From positions 248,001 to 312,000 of the forward strand of contig CAVURO010000010.1 in the NCBI GenBank assembly GCA_963743945.1: a stretch of DNA of 64,000 nucleotides, in the 5' to 3' direction. Each line of letters opens with the position of its first letter. Position 1 is the stretch's first letter. Under the pieces are notes generated by a model that had not been told where the DNA came from, made no database searches, and saw only the letters and a list, made by a program, of their open reading frames with translations. Source of the stretch: JACOTK01 sp963743945 (GTDB taxonomy: Bacteria; Actinomycetota; Acidimicrobiia; Acidimicrobiales; CADCSY01). The translations under genes and the position numbers were made by a program. Below, one piece after another: positions 32,271 through 41,360 of this stretch.

Positions 32271-34946
32271 CTATTCGACGCCGATCTCGATGGTGTGGGC
32301 CCTTTCGACGAAACGACACAGCCCATTGACGAGGCGAAGCTGCTCGGGACGACGACAGCGGGTGGCGAGCAGCGTCGGGCTCCCCACGACGATGGCGAGG
32401 GCTTGGGCCCGGGAGATGGCGACGTTGAAGCGGTTGGGGCTGAAGAGGAAATCGAGACCACGGGGCACGTCCTCGGCCGATGAGGCGGCCAGGGAGTAGA
32501 TCACGACCGGGGCCTCCTGGCCCTGGAATCGATCGACGGTCCCCACCCGAACACCGCCCGGGAGCCGCTCACTCAGCAGCCCCACCTGCGCGTTGTAGGG
32601 CGCGATCACCATGATGTCGCCGAGCGTCAACGGACGCGTGTCGCCCAGCCGGTTCGTGAAGCCACATCCGACAAGGCGATCCACCATGGCAACCACAGCC
32701 GCGACCTCCTCCGACGAGCGGGTACGGCAGCCCTCGTGCGTGACGGGCGCCCAACCCAGGCCTTCGCCCGGCATCCCCGGCCCACTCTCGATGTGCAGGC
32801 GCGAGCAGGCCGCGTTCGCCTGCAGGCGCCCGTCGTAGGCAAGATGCGAGACGAAGTCGCAGATCTCGGGGTGCATCCGAAAGCTGTGCTCGAGGAAGAT
32901 GCCCCGCGTCGGCGGCATGGTCGCCACGCCACCCAGGATGTGCTCCAGGGCAGACACGTCGGCGCCGGCCGGATGGACGGCCTGGGTCGGCTGCGCAAGC
33001 TGTTGAGGATCACCGAGCAACACCAGATTGGCGGCGGCGCCCCCCACCGCGACCAGGTTCGCCAACGAGAACTGGCCGGCCTCGTCGATCACCAAGGTGT
33101 GCAGCGCGTCGACCATCGACTCCCGAGCCATCAGCCAGGCCGTGCCTGCCACGACGTCGACCTCACGCTGCCTGACCAGGGATTCGACGACCTCGTTGTC
33201 CTTCTCCACCCGCACCGACGGGTCCGGACCCCCCGACGTCTCGACATCGAGGTCCGAAGCATTGACCTTCCTGACGGCCCGGATCTTGACGCCCTCGTCT
33301 TTCGCCCTCGCACACACCGCATCGAGGAGGTTGTCGATGGCCTTGTGGCTGTGCGCCGTGATCCCGACCTGACGGCCCTCCTGCACCAGAGCGACGATGA
33401 GCCGAGCTCCGGTGTGGGTCTTTCCCGAGCCCGGTGGGCCCTGCACGGCCAGGTAGCCGGCGTCGAGACGGGGAGCCAGACGGACAGCAGCGTCGCTCCC
33501 CGACTCGCCCTCCCTCACCAAGGCCCCCGAAGTGCCGGAAGTGCCGGAGCCATGGCATCGAGGGGGCTGTCTCGCCAGGACATCGCGCACTGCCCGCCAG
33601 GGGCCCGAAGCCTCGATCCCGTTGTCCGCAACAAACCGGGCGACTCGTGCCACCCCTTGACGGAGCGGCGCGTCGGCTAACGGGCCGGCCGGGACCAACG
33701 CCTTCGGATGGGGTGCGGCGTTCGTCCTTCCTCGCTTGAGGTCGACGAACCCGCGCCGCTGATCCAGGGCGACAACGGTCCCCGCGCCCTTCCCGGTCCT
33801 CGGGTCATGGGGACTGTCGCCCGGCGACACCTTGTGCTCCTGTGTTGGATCGAAGGAATAGCGGTGAACGCGGGACCGGGGGGCGTTGGCATGTGGAGGC
33901 ACCTCTTTGACGTAGGTGAGCTCGCCGATGGACTCGTGGTCGAGCACCAACTCCTCATCGGACTTGAGCAGACGGTCGAACCAGGCCCACCACTTCGGTT
34001 TGGCCTCGCGACGATGCCAGCCGACGAGCTGAGCCAGCAACCAACCGACTTGCTGCGCCTCGTCCCGCTCCCCGACCTCATCGGGAACACCTGCCGACAG
34101 GCGCGCCACGAGCTCGGCGGACTCCTCGTCCTGCCTCGCGGCATCCGCTGCTCGAAGCTCGGCCTTCTCCGCGTCCGCAGGCTTCTCGTCCAGCTGGGGT
34201 TCGAAACGGGGAATCGGCGCTCCCACCGCCGTCTCCAACTCGCAGCGAAGCGTTTCGAGCCAGTCACGAAGAGCGAGGGTCGAGCGGCAGTCCAGCTCGT
34301 TGTAGTCCTGCAGCTCCTGCAGGGTCTCGTCGTCGTGCTGCTCACGCCACGCCTCATAGGCGCTGACGCTCGCCGCCCCGTCGGCAATCGCACCCTGGCG
34401 TTGCGGCCAATAGAAGGGCTCCAGCTTCTTGAGCCCGTAGCTCTCCAGCGAGACGCGCACGCCCTGGGTCACGACCCGGTAGAGGTCGACCATGACCTCC
34501 CCACGCAGCAGCCGATCGACCTCTGCCTCACGGGTGGCGTAGCGGCTCATGAGCTTCTTCATGGCCTGCACCTCGTAGGGGGCATAGTGATAGACGTGCA
34601 TGGCCGGGTCGGCGTCGAGGCGCTCGATGATGCCGTCCACGAAGGCCTCGAACGCTGCCTTCTCGCCCGCGGCGTCGTGCGCCCACAACGCGAGGTAACG
34701 GGGCTCCTCCGTCGAACCGTCCACGCTCTGGCTCCCGCCACCCGTGCCACCCTCGTCACCCGGACCCGGTCCTTCGAGCACGCCGAGCAGGTACTCCAGG
34801 CCATGTTCGCCCACCCACGGATCGCCCTCGAAGTCGACGAACAGATCGCCCGGCGAGGGCAGGGGCAGTCCTGCCAGGCCACGCCGACCGTCCCCGGTGG
34901 GATCCAACAACTCGTAGCGCAGCACGCCGTCATCCCGGCCGGCCAC
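32271..34946 (-). CDS. TM0106-type nuclease-helicase, RNase H-like plus helicase part (after frameshift)
   Basis: This frame is the main body of a TM0106-family protein. It begins with VDFEGDPW, then YHYAPYEVQAMKKL and YNELDCRSTLALRDW, a DEDD/RNase H-like exonuclease region. The superfamily 1 helicase follows: Walker A QGPPGSGKTHTGARLI, DEAGQFSLANLVAVGG, LLGDPQQLAQPTQ and VDRFQGQEAPVVIYS. The ending NRFNVAISRAQALAIVVG matches Dna2/Upf1-like helicases. Its N-terminal RecB nuclease is in another frame (next entry), split by a one-base shift near 34966. Joined length would be about 1,180 residues, normal for the family. Confidence 0.85.
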   Translation of the reverse strand: MAGRDDGVLRYELLDPTGDGRRGLAGLPLPSPGDLFVDFEGDPWVGEHGLEYLLGVLEGPGPGDEGGTGGGSQSVDGSTEEPRYLALWAHDAAGEKAAFEAFVDGIIERLDADPAMHVYHYAPYEVQAMKKLMSRYATREAEVDRLLRGEVMVDLYRVVTQGVRVSLESYGLKKLEPFYWPQRQGAIADGAASVSAYEAWREQHDDETLQELQDYNELDCRSTLALRDWLETLRCELETAVGAPIPRFEPQLDEKPADAEKAELRAADAARQDEESAELVARLSAGVPDEVGERDEAQQVGWLLAQLVGWHRREAKPKWWAWFDRLLKSDEELVLDHESIGELTYVKEVPPHANAPRSRVHRYSFDPTQEHKVSPGDSPHDPRTGKGAGTVVALDQRRGFVDLKRGRTNAAPHPKALVPAGPLADAPLRQGVARVARFVADNGIEASGPWRAVRDVLARQPPRCHGSGTSGTSGALVREGESGSDAAVRLAPRLDAGYLAVQGPPGSGKTHTGARLIVALVQEGRQVGITAHSHKAIDNLLDAVCARAKDEGVKIRAVRKVNASDLDVETSGGPDPSVRVEKDNEVVESLVRQREVDVVAGTAWLMARESMVDALHTLVIDEAGQFSLANLVAVGGAAANLVLLGDPQQLAQPTQAVHPAGADVSALEHILGGVATMPPTRGIFLEHSFRMHPEICDFVSHLAYDGRLQANAACSRLHIESGPGMPGEGLGWAPVTHEGCRTRSSEEVAAVVAMVDRLVGCGFTNRLGDTRPLTLGDIMVIAPYNAQVGLLSERLPGGVRVGTVDRFQGQEAPVVIYSLAASSAEDVPRGLDFLFSPNRFNVAISRAQALAIVVGSPTLLATRCRRPEQLRLVNGLCRFVERAHTIEIGVE

Positions 34947-35814
34947 CTGTAGGCCGGCCTGGCTGTCGCAGGCGATCGATGGTCGAGGCCCCCATGCCCG
35001 GAATCGGGAGATCAGACGACACTCGAGCCAGTTCGCTCATCGTCACGACACCTGCTCGTTCGAGCTTGACCACCTGATCGCCCCGCATGCGGGCGACGAG
35101 TGAGAGGTGGTCGTCCGCTCGACGTCGGTTGTCGCAGACCTCCTCCCACGGACACCGCCGACAGTGGCTCACGGGGTCGGGGTAGGTCTCGGCCGGGTCC
35201 GTCCCGGTGACCACCTCGATGAGACGCTCCTTGGCGAAGCGGACATAGGAGGTCACGTCGGCCACTGGAAAGCGATGGTGCGTGCCGTCACCCGCGATGA
35301 CGGTCATCGACTCCGGCCATACTCCCTGGAGCCGAGCGACCTGTTCGCTGTAGCACGCCATCTGCACCAGAGCCGACGCTCCTGCCCGACGCGCCAACTT
35401 GGTGTCGGCAACCTCGTAGCTCCAGGAGCCCAGATCGCTGGGGGTCTCGACCCGGAACAGGAAGTCGGCGTGGCCCCGCCACGTGCCGTCGAAGAACGTG
35501 GCCTGGTAGATCACCGGTGCGCCCGCCCGCATGGCGGCGAGCGTGGCTTGCTCGTCCGCCCGGAGGACTTCGGGTGATGAGCCCGAGGCCTCGATGCGCA
35601 CGACGCCTCCATGGACCGCATCGAGACGGGCGAGCTCGGCCCGTTCATGGTCGTCACCCTGTCGGGCGAGCAAGTCACCGTCGGGGTCCTTGCGGATGGG
35701 CCGCTCGAGCTCGCCGAACGCAACCAGCCGTTCGAGGCCGGCCAGATGCTCGCAGGCCAGGAAGGCCGTGAGATCGCTCGGACTCAGGATGAGGGACTCG
35801 CCGACTCGGTACAT
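34930..35814 (-). CDS. TM0106-type nuclease-helicase, N-terminal RecB-like nuclease part (before frameshift)
   Basis: A 294-codon frame with RecB-family nuclease features: LSPSDLTAFLACEHLAGLE at the start, GHADFLFRV and YEVADTKLARRA as the D-(D/E)xK core, then QMACYSEQVARLQG. A cysteine set (HCRRCPWEEVCDNRR) may hold a zinc or iron-sulfur site, and an HhH-like stretch (LERAGVVTMSELA) follows. Homology runs to MGASTIDRLR and resumes in the next frame as QAGLQVAGRDDG. One extra base near 34966 explains the break. The intact protein would pair a nuclease with a helicase for DNA processing. Confidence 0.82.
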   Translation of the reverse strand: MYRVGESLILSPSDLTAFLACEHLAGLERLVAFGELERPIRKDPDGDLLARQGDDHERAELARLDAVHGGVVRIEASGSSPEVLRADEQATLAAMRAGAPVIYQATFFDGTWRGHADFLFRVETPSDLGSWSYEVADTKLARRAGASALVQMACYSEQVARLQGVWPESMTVIAGDGTHHRFPVADVTSYVRFAKERLIEVVTGTDPAETYPDPVSHCRRCPWEEVCDNRRRADDHLSLVARMRGDQVVKLERAGVVTMSELARVSSDLPIPGMGASTIDRLRQPGRPTGGRPG

Positions 35815-35908
35815 GTCTCACCAGTGTGACCGGCCGGTACGACAGCGGGGGCTCGACGGCCTCGACCGCCGAGCAGGCTCGGTCCGGGCGGTCAGGGACC
35901 GCCGCGCC

Positions 35909-36517
35909 CTACGAGCCCGACTGGCCCCGCTTCGAGATGACGTGGTCGATGATGCCGTAGGCCTGGGCGTCCTGAGGCGTGAACCAACGGTCGCGTTCGG
36001 AGTCGATCTCGATCTGCTCCGCGGTTTGACCGGTGTGGAAGGCGATGCGCTCGGCCATGACCTTCTTGATGTAGTGGATCTGCTCGGCCTGGATGGCGAT
36101 GTCCGACGCCTGACCCCGAACACCACCGGAGGGCTGGTGCATCATGATTCGTGCGTGGGGAAGGGCGTAGCGCTTGCCCGCGGCGCCGGCGCAGAGGAGG
36201 AACTGGCCCATCGAGGCGGCCAGGCCCATGCAGATGGTGGCGACGTCGGGCTTGATGAACTGCATCGTGTCGTAGATCGCCATGCCGGAGGTGATCACCC
36301 CACCGGGACTGTTGATGTACAGCCAGATGTCCTTCGTGTCGTCCTGGCCCTCGAGGTAGAGAAGCTGCGCGATGATCTGGTTGGCCGAGACGTCGTCGAC
36401 GTCGGTTCCGAGCACGACGATCCGATTCTGCAGCAGTCGGTTGAACACCTCGAACTGCGAGGCATTGCCATTGTCCTTGTTGACCGGCTCAGGCGAGTTG
36501 GCAATCACGTGCTCCAT
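35909..36517 (-). CDS. clpP2: ATP-dependent Clp protease proteolytic subunit (second)
   Basis: A 202-residue ClpP paralogue with catalytic Ser102 (GLAASMGQ), His127 (MMHQPSGG) and Asp176 (ERDRW). The NSPGGVIT motif lies at residues 69-76. A GGAGG site precedes the ATG at 36517, so the shorter start is preferred over the frame start at 36562. It is not linked to clpX or to the first clpP about 32 kb away. By analogy with mycobacterial ClpP1P2 it may form mixed barrels with the other paralogue; this is an inference. Confidence 0.95.
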   Translation of the reverse strand: MEHVIANSPEPVNKDNGNASQFEVFNRLLQNRIVVLGTDVDDVSANQIIAQLLYLEGQDDTKDIWLYINSPGGVITSGMAIYDTMQFIKPDVATICMGLAASMGQFLLCAGAAGKRYALPHARIMMHQPSGGVRGQASDIAIQAEQIHYIKKVMAERIAFHTGQTAEQIEIDSERDRWFTPQDAQAYGIIDHVISKRGQSGS

Positions 36518-36643
36518 CTGGTGTCCTCCAGGCGACAGGTTCTGGGGGAAGGTTAGCGTCACAATCCGCGGATGCGGGCCACTTTCGGCCGTTCGGGGTT
36601 TCGTCGCCCAGACCGTAGGCTGGGGCCCACCGGTCCTCGTCCT

Positions 36644-36727
36644 GCGGGCGTGGCGGAATTGGCAGACGCGCCGGGTTTAGGTCCCGGTGGGCTCCGGCCC
36701 TTGGAGGTTCAAGTCCTCTCGCCCGCA
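36644..36727 (+). tRNA. tRNA-Leu (anticodon TAG)
   Basis: Acceptor GCGGGCG/CGCCCGC, anticodon loop TTTAGGT with TAG, long variable arm TGGGCTCCGGCCC typical of type II tRNAs, T-loop TTCAAGT. CCA is not encoded. Confidence 0.97.
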
Positions 36728-36793
36728 CGAATGATCCTGATGAACGCGTAAAGTAGACTCTTCGTCACACGGCGACGGCCGGAGAGGCGGCGC

Positions 36794-39175
36794 ATGACCC
36801 CGAGTCCCGCGACAGTAGGCGTCATCATGTTGCTCAGCGGCATGGTCTGTTCGGTGGCAGCGCTGTACGTGCAGCGTCACCGCCACGCCGTCGCAAGCCA
36901 CAGCCTCACGGCCATCCTCGGCTTCTCGGCGGTCTGGGCTGTCTTCTACGGCTTCGAGTTGATCGCCCACGACGCCGCCCTCAAACAGGCGATGGGCAAC
37001 CTCAAGTACATCGGCGTCGTGCTCCTGCCGACGAGCTGGCTGGTCTTCACGCTCCGGTTCACCGGACGAGGTCGGCTCATCACCCGTCGAGCGCTGGCAC
37101 TCCTCGCCATCGAGCCGGCCCTGGTGCTCATCCTCCTCGCCCTGCCCGCGACGCGAGAGCTGATCCGCTTCTATCCCGAAGAACCGCTGGAAGCCTTCCC
37201 CATCGTCTCCACGGGGCCCCTGTTCTGGGTCAACGCCGTCTACCTGAACGTGTTGACGATGACCGCGACCGTGTTGTTCCTCGTCACGCTGTCTCGACAC
37301 ACCCCCCAATACCGCCGCCAGCGTTCGTGGCTTGCCGTCGGCTACCTCCTGCCGTGGGTTCCCAACGTCATCCACAACCTCGGCATCGGGCAGGCGGAGC
37401 ACGTCGACCTGACGCCGGTTGCCCTCGGCATCTCCGGGCCCATCCTGGTCTGGGGGTTCTTTCGATCACGGTTGCTCGACCTTGCTCCGGTTGCCCGTCG
37501 CCACGTGGTGGAGCACATGCCCGACGGCGTGATCGTCCTCGACACCTACCTCCGCGTCGTCGACCACAACCCTGCGAGCTGCGAGCTCCTGAACATCGAG
37601 GGCGGCGACCTCGTCGGCGTGCATGTCGCACGACTCCTGCCCACCCTCGTCGGCGCGCTCGAGGACCCCGCTGCGATCGGTCCCCATCGCGTGTCGATTC
37701 CCGCGGCGGCCGGCACCGGTGCCACCGGACGGGCCGAAGCGTCCAGAATGCTCGAGATCGAGGTCACGACCCTGGAGGGCTTCGCGACCATCACCGATCG
37801 ATCGGCCGGCCATCTCTTGATCCTTCGTGATGCCACCGAGCGCCTTGCAAACGAGGAGCGGCTCCAAAGGCTCGCCCACCACGACCCACTCACGGGTCTG
37901 CCCAACCGCAAGCTCTTCGGCGATCGCCTCGCCCAGGCCATCGCCCATGCCCGACGCAACGACCAATCGTTCGCCCTGCTCTTCCTCGATCTGGACCGCT
38001 TCAAGGTCGTCAACGACACCCTCGGACACCAGATCGGTGACCTCCTGCTCCAACAGGTCGCCCATCGTCTCCAGCGCTGCCTCCGGGAGGAGGACACCAT
38101 CGCCCGCATCGGCGGCGACGAGTTCATCGTGCTCATTCACGAGATCAATCACGAGAACGATGCGAGCATCGTCGCGGACAAGCTGATCACAGCCCTGGAT
38201 CAACCGTTCATCGTCGAGGGCCATGATCTGTATGTGACCGCGAGCATCGGTGTGGCCCGCTACCCACTCAACGGGACCGATCCGCACCAACTGATGACGC
38301 GTGCGGACAGCGCGATGTATCTGGCCAAGGCCCAGGGCAAGAACCGTTTCCATCTGGCCGACGACCGGAAGTTGCCCCTCCCCGATCATCTGCGGTTCGA
38401 AGGCGATCTACGCCTGGCACTCGAGAACGATGAGCTCGAACTGGCCTTCCAGCCGTGCCTCACCATCGGCGGATCACCCGAACAGCAGGATCTCATCATC
38501 TCGCTCGAGGCTCTTGCCCGATGGCATCACCCCGATCGGGGGACGATCCCGCCCGACGTCTTCATTCCGATGGCCGAAGAGGCCGGCTTCATGCCGGCCC
38601 TCGGCCTGTGGGTGCTCGAACGCTCATGTCAACAGGTCGGCATGTGGCGGGACGAGTTGGGACTGCAGATCACCGTCTCCGTCAACGTCTCCGCTGCCCA
38701 GCTCGGGCGCCATCTCCTGGCCCGCCATGTCGGTGAGGCGGTGGCGCACTCGGGACTGACGCCGGGCCAACTGGTGTTGGAGATCAGCGAACGCACCGTT
38801 GTGGCGGAGAGTGACCCGGTGATCGCCGAGCTCGAGACACTGCGTGAGTGCGGTGCACATCTGGCGCTGGACGATTTCGGAACGGGCCACACGTCACTGG
38901 GCCAGCTCAAGCGCCTGCGGTTCGACCAACTGAAGATCGATCAGGCCTTCGTCCGGGACATCACCACCGACCGGGACAACGCGGTGATCGTTGCCGCCAT
39001 GATCAACCTCGGCCATTCGCTCGGCATGCACGTGATCGCGGAAGGGGTGGAGCATCCCGATGAGCTGGACGCGCTGCGCCTTCTCGGCTGTGACGCCGTG
39101 CAGGGGTTCCTGCTCGGACGACCGCTGTCGACCGATGCCATGACGGCCATGCTCGTGGCGCGGGCAACCGCCTAG
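36794..39175 (+). CDS. Membrane 7TM-PAS-GGDEF-EAL cyclic di-GMP protein
   Basis: A 793-residue signalling protein. Residues 1-220 hold about seven hydrophobic segments like the 7TM domain found in sensor kinases. A PAS-like region follows (GVIVLDTYLRVVDHNPASCELLNI, split by VVEHMPD). The diguanylate cyclase domain has LTGLPNRKLF, LFLDLDRFKVVNDTLGH and an intact IGGDEF. The phosphodiesterase domain has EALARWHHPDRG, VNVSAAQL, LEISERTVV and LDDFGTGHTSL plus KIDQAFV. Both active sites look functional, so it could make or break c-di-GMP. It stops 4 bp into the rdgB stop region on the opposite strand. Confidence 0.93.
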   Translation: MTPSPATVGVIMLLSGMVCSVAALYVQRHRHAVASHSLTAILGFSAVWAVFYGFELIAHDAALKQAMGNLKYIGVVLLPTSWLVFTLRFTGRGRLITRRALALLAIEPALVLILLALPATRELIRFYPEEPLEAFPIVSTGPLFWVNAVYLNVLTMTATVLFLVTLSRHTPQYRRQRSWLAVGYLLPWVPNVIHNLGIGQAEHVDLTPVALGISGPILVWGFFRSRLLDLAPVARRHVVEHMPDGVIVLDTYLRVVDHNPASCELLNIEGGDLVGVHVARLLPTLVGALEDPAAIGPHRVSIPAAAGTGATGRAEASRMLEIEVTTLEGFATITDRSAGHLLILRDATERLANEERLQRLAHHDPLTGLPNRKLFGDRLAQAIAHARRNDQSFALLFLDLDRFKVVNDTLGHQIGDLLLQQVAHRLQRCLREEDTIARIGGDEFIVLIHEINHENDASIVADKLITALDQPFIVEGHDLYVTASIGVARYPLNGTDPHQLMTRADSAMYLAKAQGKNRFHLADDRKLPLPDHLRFEGDLRLALENDELELAFQPCLTIGGSPEQQDLIISLEALARWHHPDRGTIPPDVFIPMAEEAGFMPALGLWVLERSCQQVGMWRDELGLQITVSVNVSAAQLGRHLLARHVGEAVAHSGLTPGQLVLEISERTVVAESDPVIAELETLRECGAHLALDDFGTGHTSLGQLKRLRFDQLKIDQAFVRDITTDRDNAVIVAAMINLGHSLGMHVIAEGVEHPDELDALRLLGCDAVQGFLLGRPLSTDAMTAMLVARATA

Positions 39176-39756
39176 CCTTCGAGGTCCAGCTCCCTGGCCA
39201 GGATTCTGAAGGCCTGGCCACGATGCGACAGATCATGCTTCTCATCGGAGCTCATCTCGGCGAAGGTGCGGCCGTCCCCCTCGTCAGGGATGAAGATGGG
39301 ATCGTAACCAAACCCGTTCGCCCCCCACGGTTCGAAACCGATCCGGCCTTCACACACGCCCTCCGCCCACAGCTCATGGCCGTCGGGGTAGGCGATGAGC
39401 GCCAGCGTCCGCCATCGGGCCCGACGATCCTCCACGCCATCGAGCGCGTCGAGCAGCTTGGCGATGTTGTCCTCGGCACTCGCCCGGGGTCCCGCATAGC
39501 GGGCCGTGTGCACGCCCGGGGCGCCTTCGAGCGCCGCCACCTCCAGCCCGGTGTCATCGGCAACCGCCGCGACACCCGTGGCGATGACCAGGGCACGGGC
39601 CTTGATCCGAGCATTGTCGAGAAACGTGTCGCCGTCCTCGATCGGCTCCGGAACATCCAGGGGTCGGCCGATGAGCTCCACATGACCCACCTGGTCGAGA
39701 AGCTCCATGATCTCGCCGGCCTTGGCCGGGTTCGCGGACGCAACGATCAACTTCAC
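39172..39756 (-). CDS. rdgB: XTP/dITP diphosphatase (RdgB/HAM1 family)
   Basis: A 194-residue house-cleaning nucleotidase that hydrolyses non-canonical purine triphosphates. It starts IVASANPAKAGEI (the SxNxxKxxE motif) and has ADDTGLEVAALEGAPGVHTARYAG, the metal-binding and base-recognition segments. It ends with GFGYDPIFIP ... HRGQAFRIL. It is the last gene of a minus-strand group with rph, an MBL-fold hydrolase and murI. A 90-bp gap separates it from rph. Confidence 0.95.
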   Translation of the reverse strand: MKLIVASANPAKAGEIMELLDQVGHVELIGRPLDVPEPIEDGDTFLDNARIKARALVIATGVAAVADDTGLEVAALEGAPGVHTARYAGPRASAEDNIAKLLDALDGVEDRRARWRTLALIAYPDGHELWAEGVCEGRIGFEPWGANGFGYDPIFIPDEGDGRTFAEMSSDEKHDLSHRGQAFRILARELDLEG

Positions 39757-39846
39757 CGACGAGTCGCCTCCGGCGATGTCCGTCTCACAGGGCCCGCCGG
39801 CGAGAACGGCACAGCGAGGGAACCCGCGGGCTCAACAGCGAGGGTT

Positions 39847-40584
39847 TCATGTCCTGGGGGCAGGAGGGTCGACGAGCACCGCTGCCTGGAGACCCAGGAT
39901 GTCCCGGATCCCGCCCGCGGCGAGATCGGCCAGCGCATCGAGCTCGGCACGGGTGAAGGGCTTTCCCTCGGCGGTTCCCTGCAGCTCGAGGAAGGCCCCG
40001 CTCTCGGCCATGACCACGTTCATGTCGACCTCGGCTCCGGCATCCTCGACGTAGGCCAGATCGAGCATGGGGGTGCCGTCCACCATGCCGACCGAGATGG
40101 CCGCACATGCCTCGGTCAACGGATGGGATTTCAGACGCTTTGTTGCCACCATCCGGCTGAGTGCGTCATGGAGCGCGACGTAGCCCCCGCAGATCGCCGC
40201 CGTCCGGGTGCCTCCGTCGGCCTGGATCACATCGCAGTCGACGATGATCTGCATCTCGGCCATCGCGCTCAGATCGGTGACCGCGCGCAGCGATCGTCCG
40301 ATGAGGCGCTGGATCTCCTGGGTGCGTCCGCTCTGTTTGCCCTTGGCCGCCTCCCGCGGCACTCGCTCACCGGTCGATCCCGGAAGCAGGGAGTACTCGG
40401 CGGTCACCCACCCCTTGCCGGTTCCCTTGAGCCAGCGCGGCACCTGGTCGTCGACCGATGCCGTGCACAGCACCTTGGTCCTGCCGAAGCTCACGAGCAC
40501 CGAGCCTGCGGCCAGCTCGGTGAAGTCGCGTTCGAAGGTGATCGGGCGAAGCTCGTTGGCGACTCGGCCGTCATGACGGGTCAT
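39847..40584 (-). CDS. rph: Ribonuclease PH
   Basis: A 245-residue phosphorolytic exoribonuclease that trims tRNA 3' ends. It carries LRPITFERDFTELAAGSVLV, the RNA-binding GWVTAEYSLLPGST, GRTQEIQRLIGRSLRAV and DCDVIQADGGTRTAAICGG. The ATG at 40584 is used because homology starts there with MTRHDGRVANELRP; the longer frame only overlaps the MBL gene. It overlaps the MBL gene end by 14 bp. The order murI-MBL-rph-rdgB is a familiar actinobacterial arrangement. Confidence 0.96.
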   Translation of the reverse strand: MTRHDGRVANELRPITFERDFTELAAGSVLVSFGRTKVLCTASVDDQVPRWLKGTGKGWVTAEYSLLPGSTGERVPREAAKGKQSGRTQEIQRLIGRSLRAVTDLSAMAEMQIIVDCDVIQADGGTRTAAICGGYVALHDALSRMVATKRLKSHPLTEACAAISVGMVDGTPMLDLAYVEDAGAEVDMNVVMAESGAFLELQGTAEGKPFTRAELDALADLAAGGIRDILGLQAAVLVDPPAPRT

Positions 40585-41344
40585 GCGTGATCTCGTACCT
40601 CTCGTCGATGGCGGCGAGCTCGACCGGGCCGCCAAAGGCAGTCGTTGCCTGCCTTTGGGACTCGGCGGAGTCGACACCGGGTTGGATGTGGGTGATGACC
40701 AGACGCCGCGCGCCCGCTGCCCTGGCCGAGATGCCGGCCTGGCGAGCAGTCAGATGTTGCATGGTGCGCTCCTGGTCGAGCGGAAGTGAAGCCTCGCACA
40801 AAGCAAGGTCGAGACCTGCACCCAACTCCGAGATCGACCAACCTGCTCCCGTGTCCGATGAATAGCCCAGCGATGCTCCGTCATCGTGATCGATGCGCAC
40901 CGCCAGCGTCTCGGGGCCGTGGTCGGTACGAACGAAGCTCAACGTCAGCGCGCCGATGCGCGTCCGGTCGCCGTCGCCGACCACGGTCCAGTCGAACGCC
41001 GGGCCGAGTCTCCCGTTCACCTCTTCGGCGAGGCGACGAACCTCGCCGGGTGAATAGACCCGCACCCCCTCCCGCTTTCGGATGTAGCGAACCACGTTGT
41101 GATAGGGCAGGACGTCCACCCAATGATCCGGATGGGCGTGGGTCAGCACGATCGCATCCAGCGTGTCCAGGTCGAGGTGACGCTGCAGGTTGGCCAACGT
41201 ACCCGGCCCGGCATCGAGCCAGATCGAGACGCCGGCGCCCTCGACGAGGTAGCCGCTGCACGCTCCCCCGGGCGCCGCATAGGAACCCGAGCAGCCGAGC
41301 ACCGTCATCGTCAGGCCCGCGGTCACCCCGACGGACTCGCTCAT
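40571..41344 (-). CDS. MBL-fold metallo-hydrolase (RNase Z / cyclase-like)
   Basis: A 257-residue metallo-beta-lactamase-fold protein. It starts MTVLGCSGSYAAPGGACSG after a short leader. The metal site is THAHPDHWVD, a later ligand region is YSSDTGAGWS, and the end is VITHIQPG. It belongs to the group near murI and rph in actinobacteria, often annotated as a phosphodiesterase. I chose the ATG at 41344, 17 bp from the murI stop; an internal ATG near 41305 is possible. Activity is not established. Confidence 0.88.
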   Translation of the reverse strand: MSESVGVTAGLTMTVLGCSGSYAAPGGACSGYLVEGAGVSIWLDAGPGTLANLQRHLDLDTLDAIVLTHAHPDHWVDVLPYHNVVRYIRKREGVRVYSPGEVRRLAEEVNGRLGPAFDWTVVGDGDRTRIGALTLSFVRTDHGPETLAVRIDHDDGASLGYSSDTGAGWSISELGAGLDLALCEASLPLDQERTMQHLTARQAGISARAAGARRLVITHIQPGVDSAESQRQATTAFGGPVELAAIDERYEITHDPS

Positions 41345-41360
41345 CGGCAAGGCGATCGAG

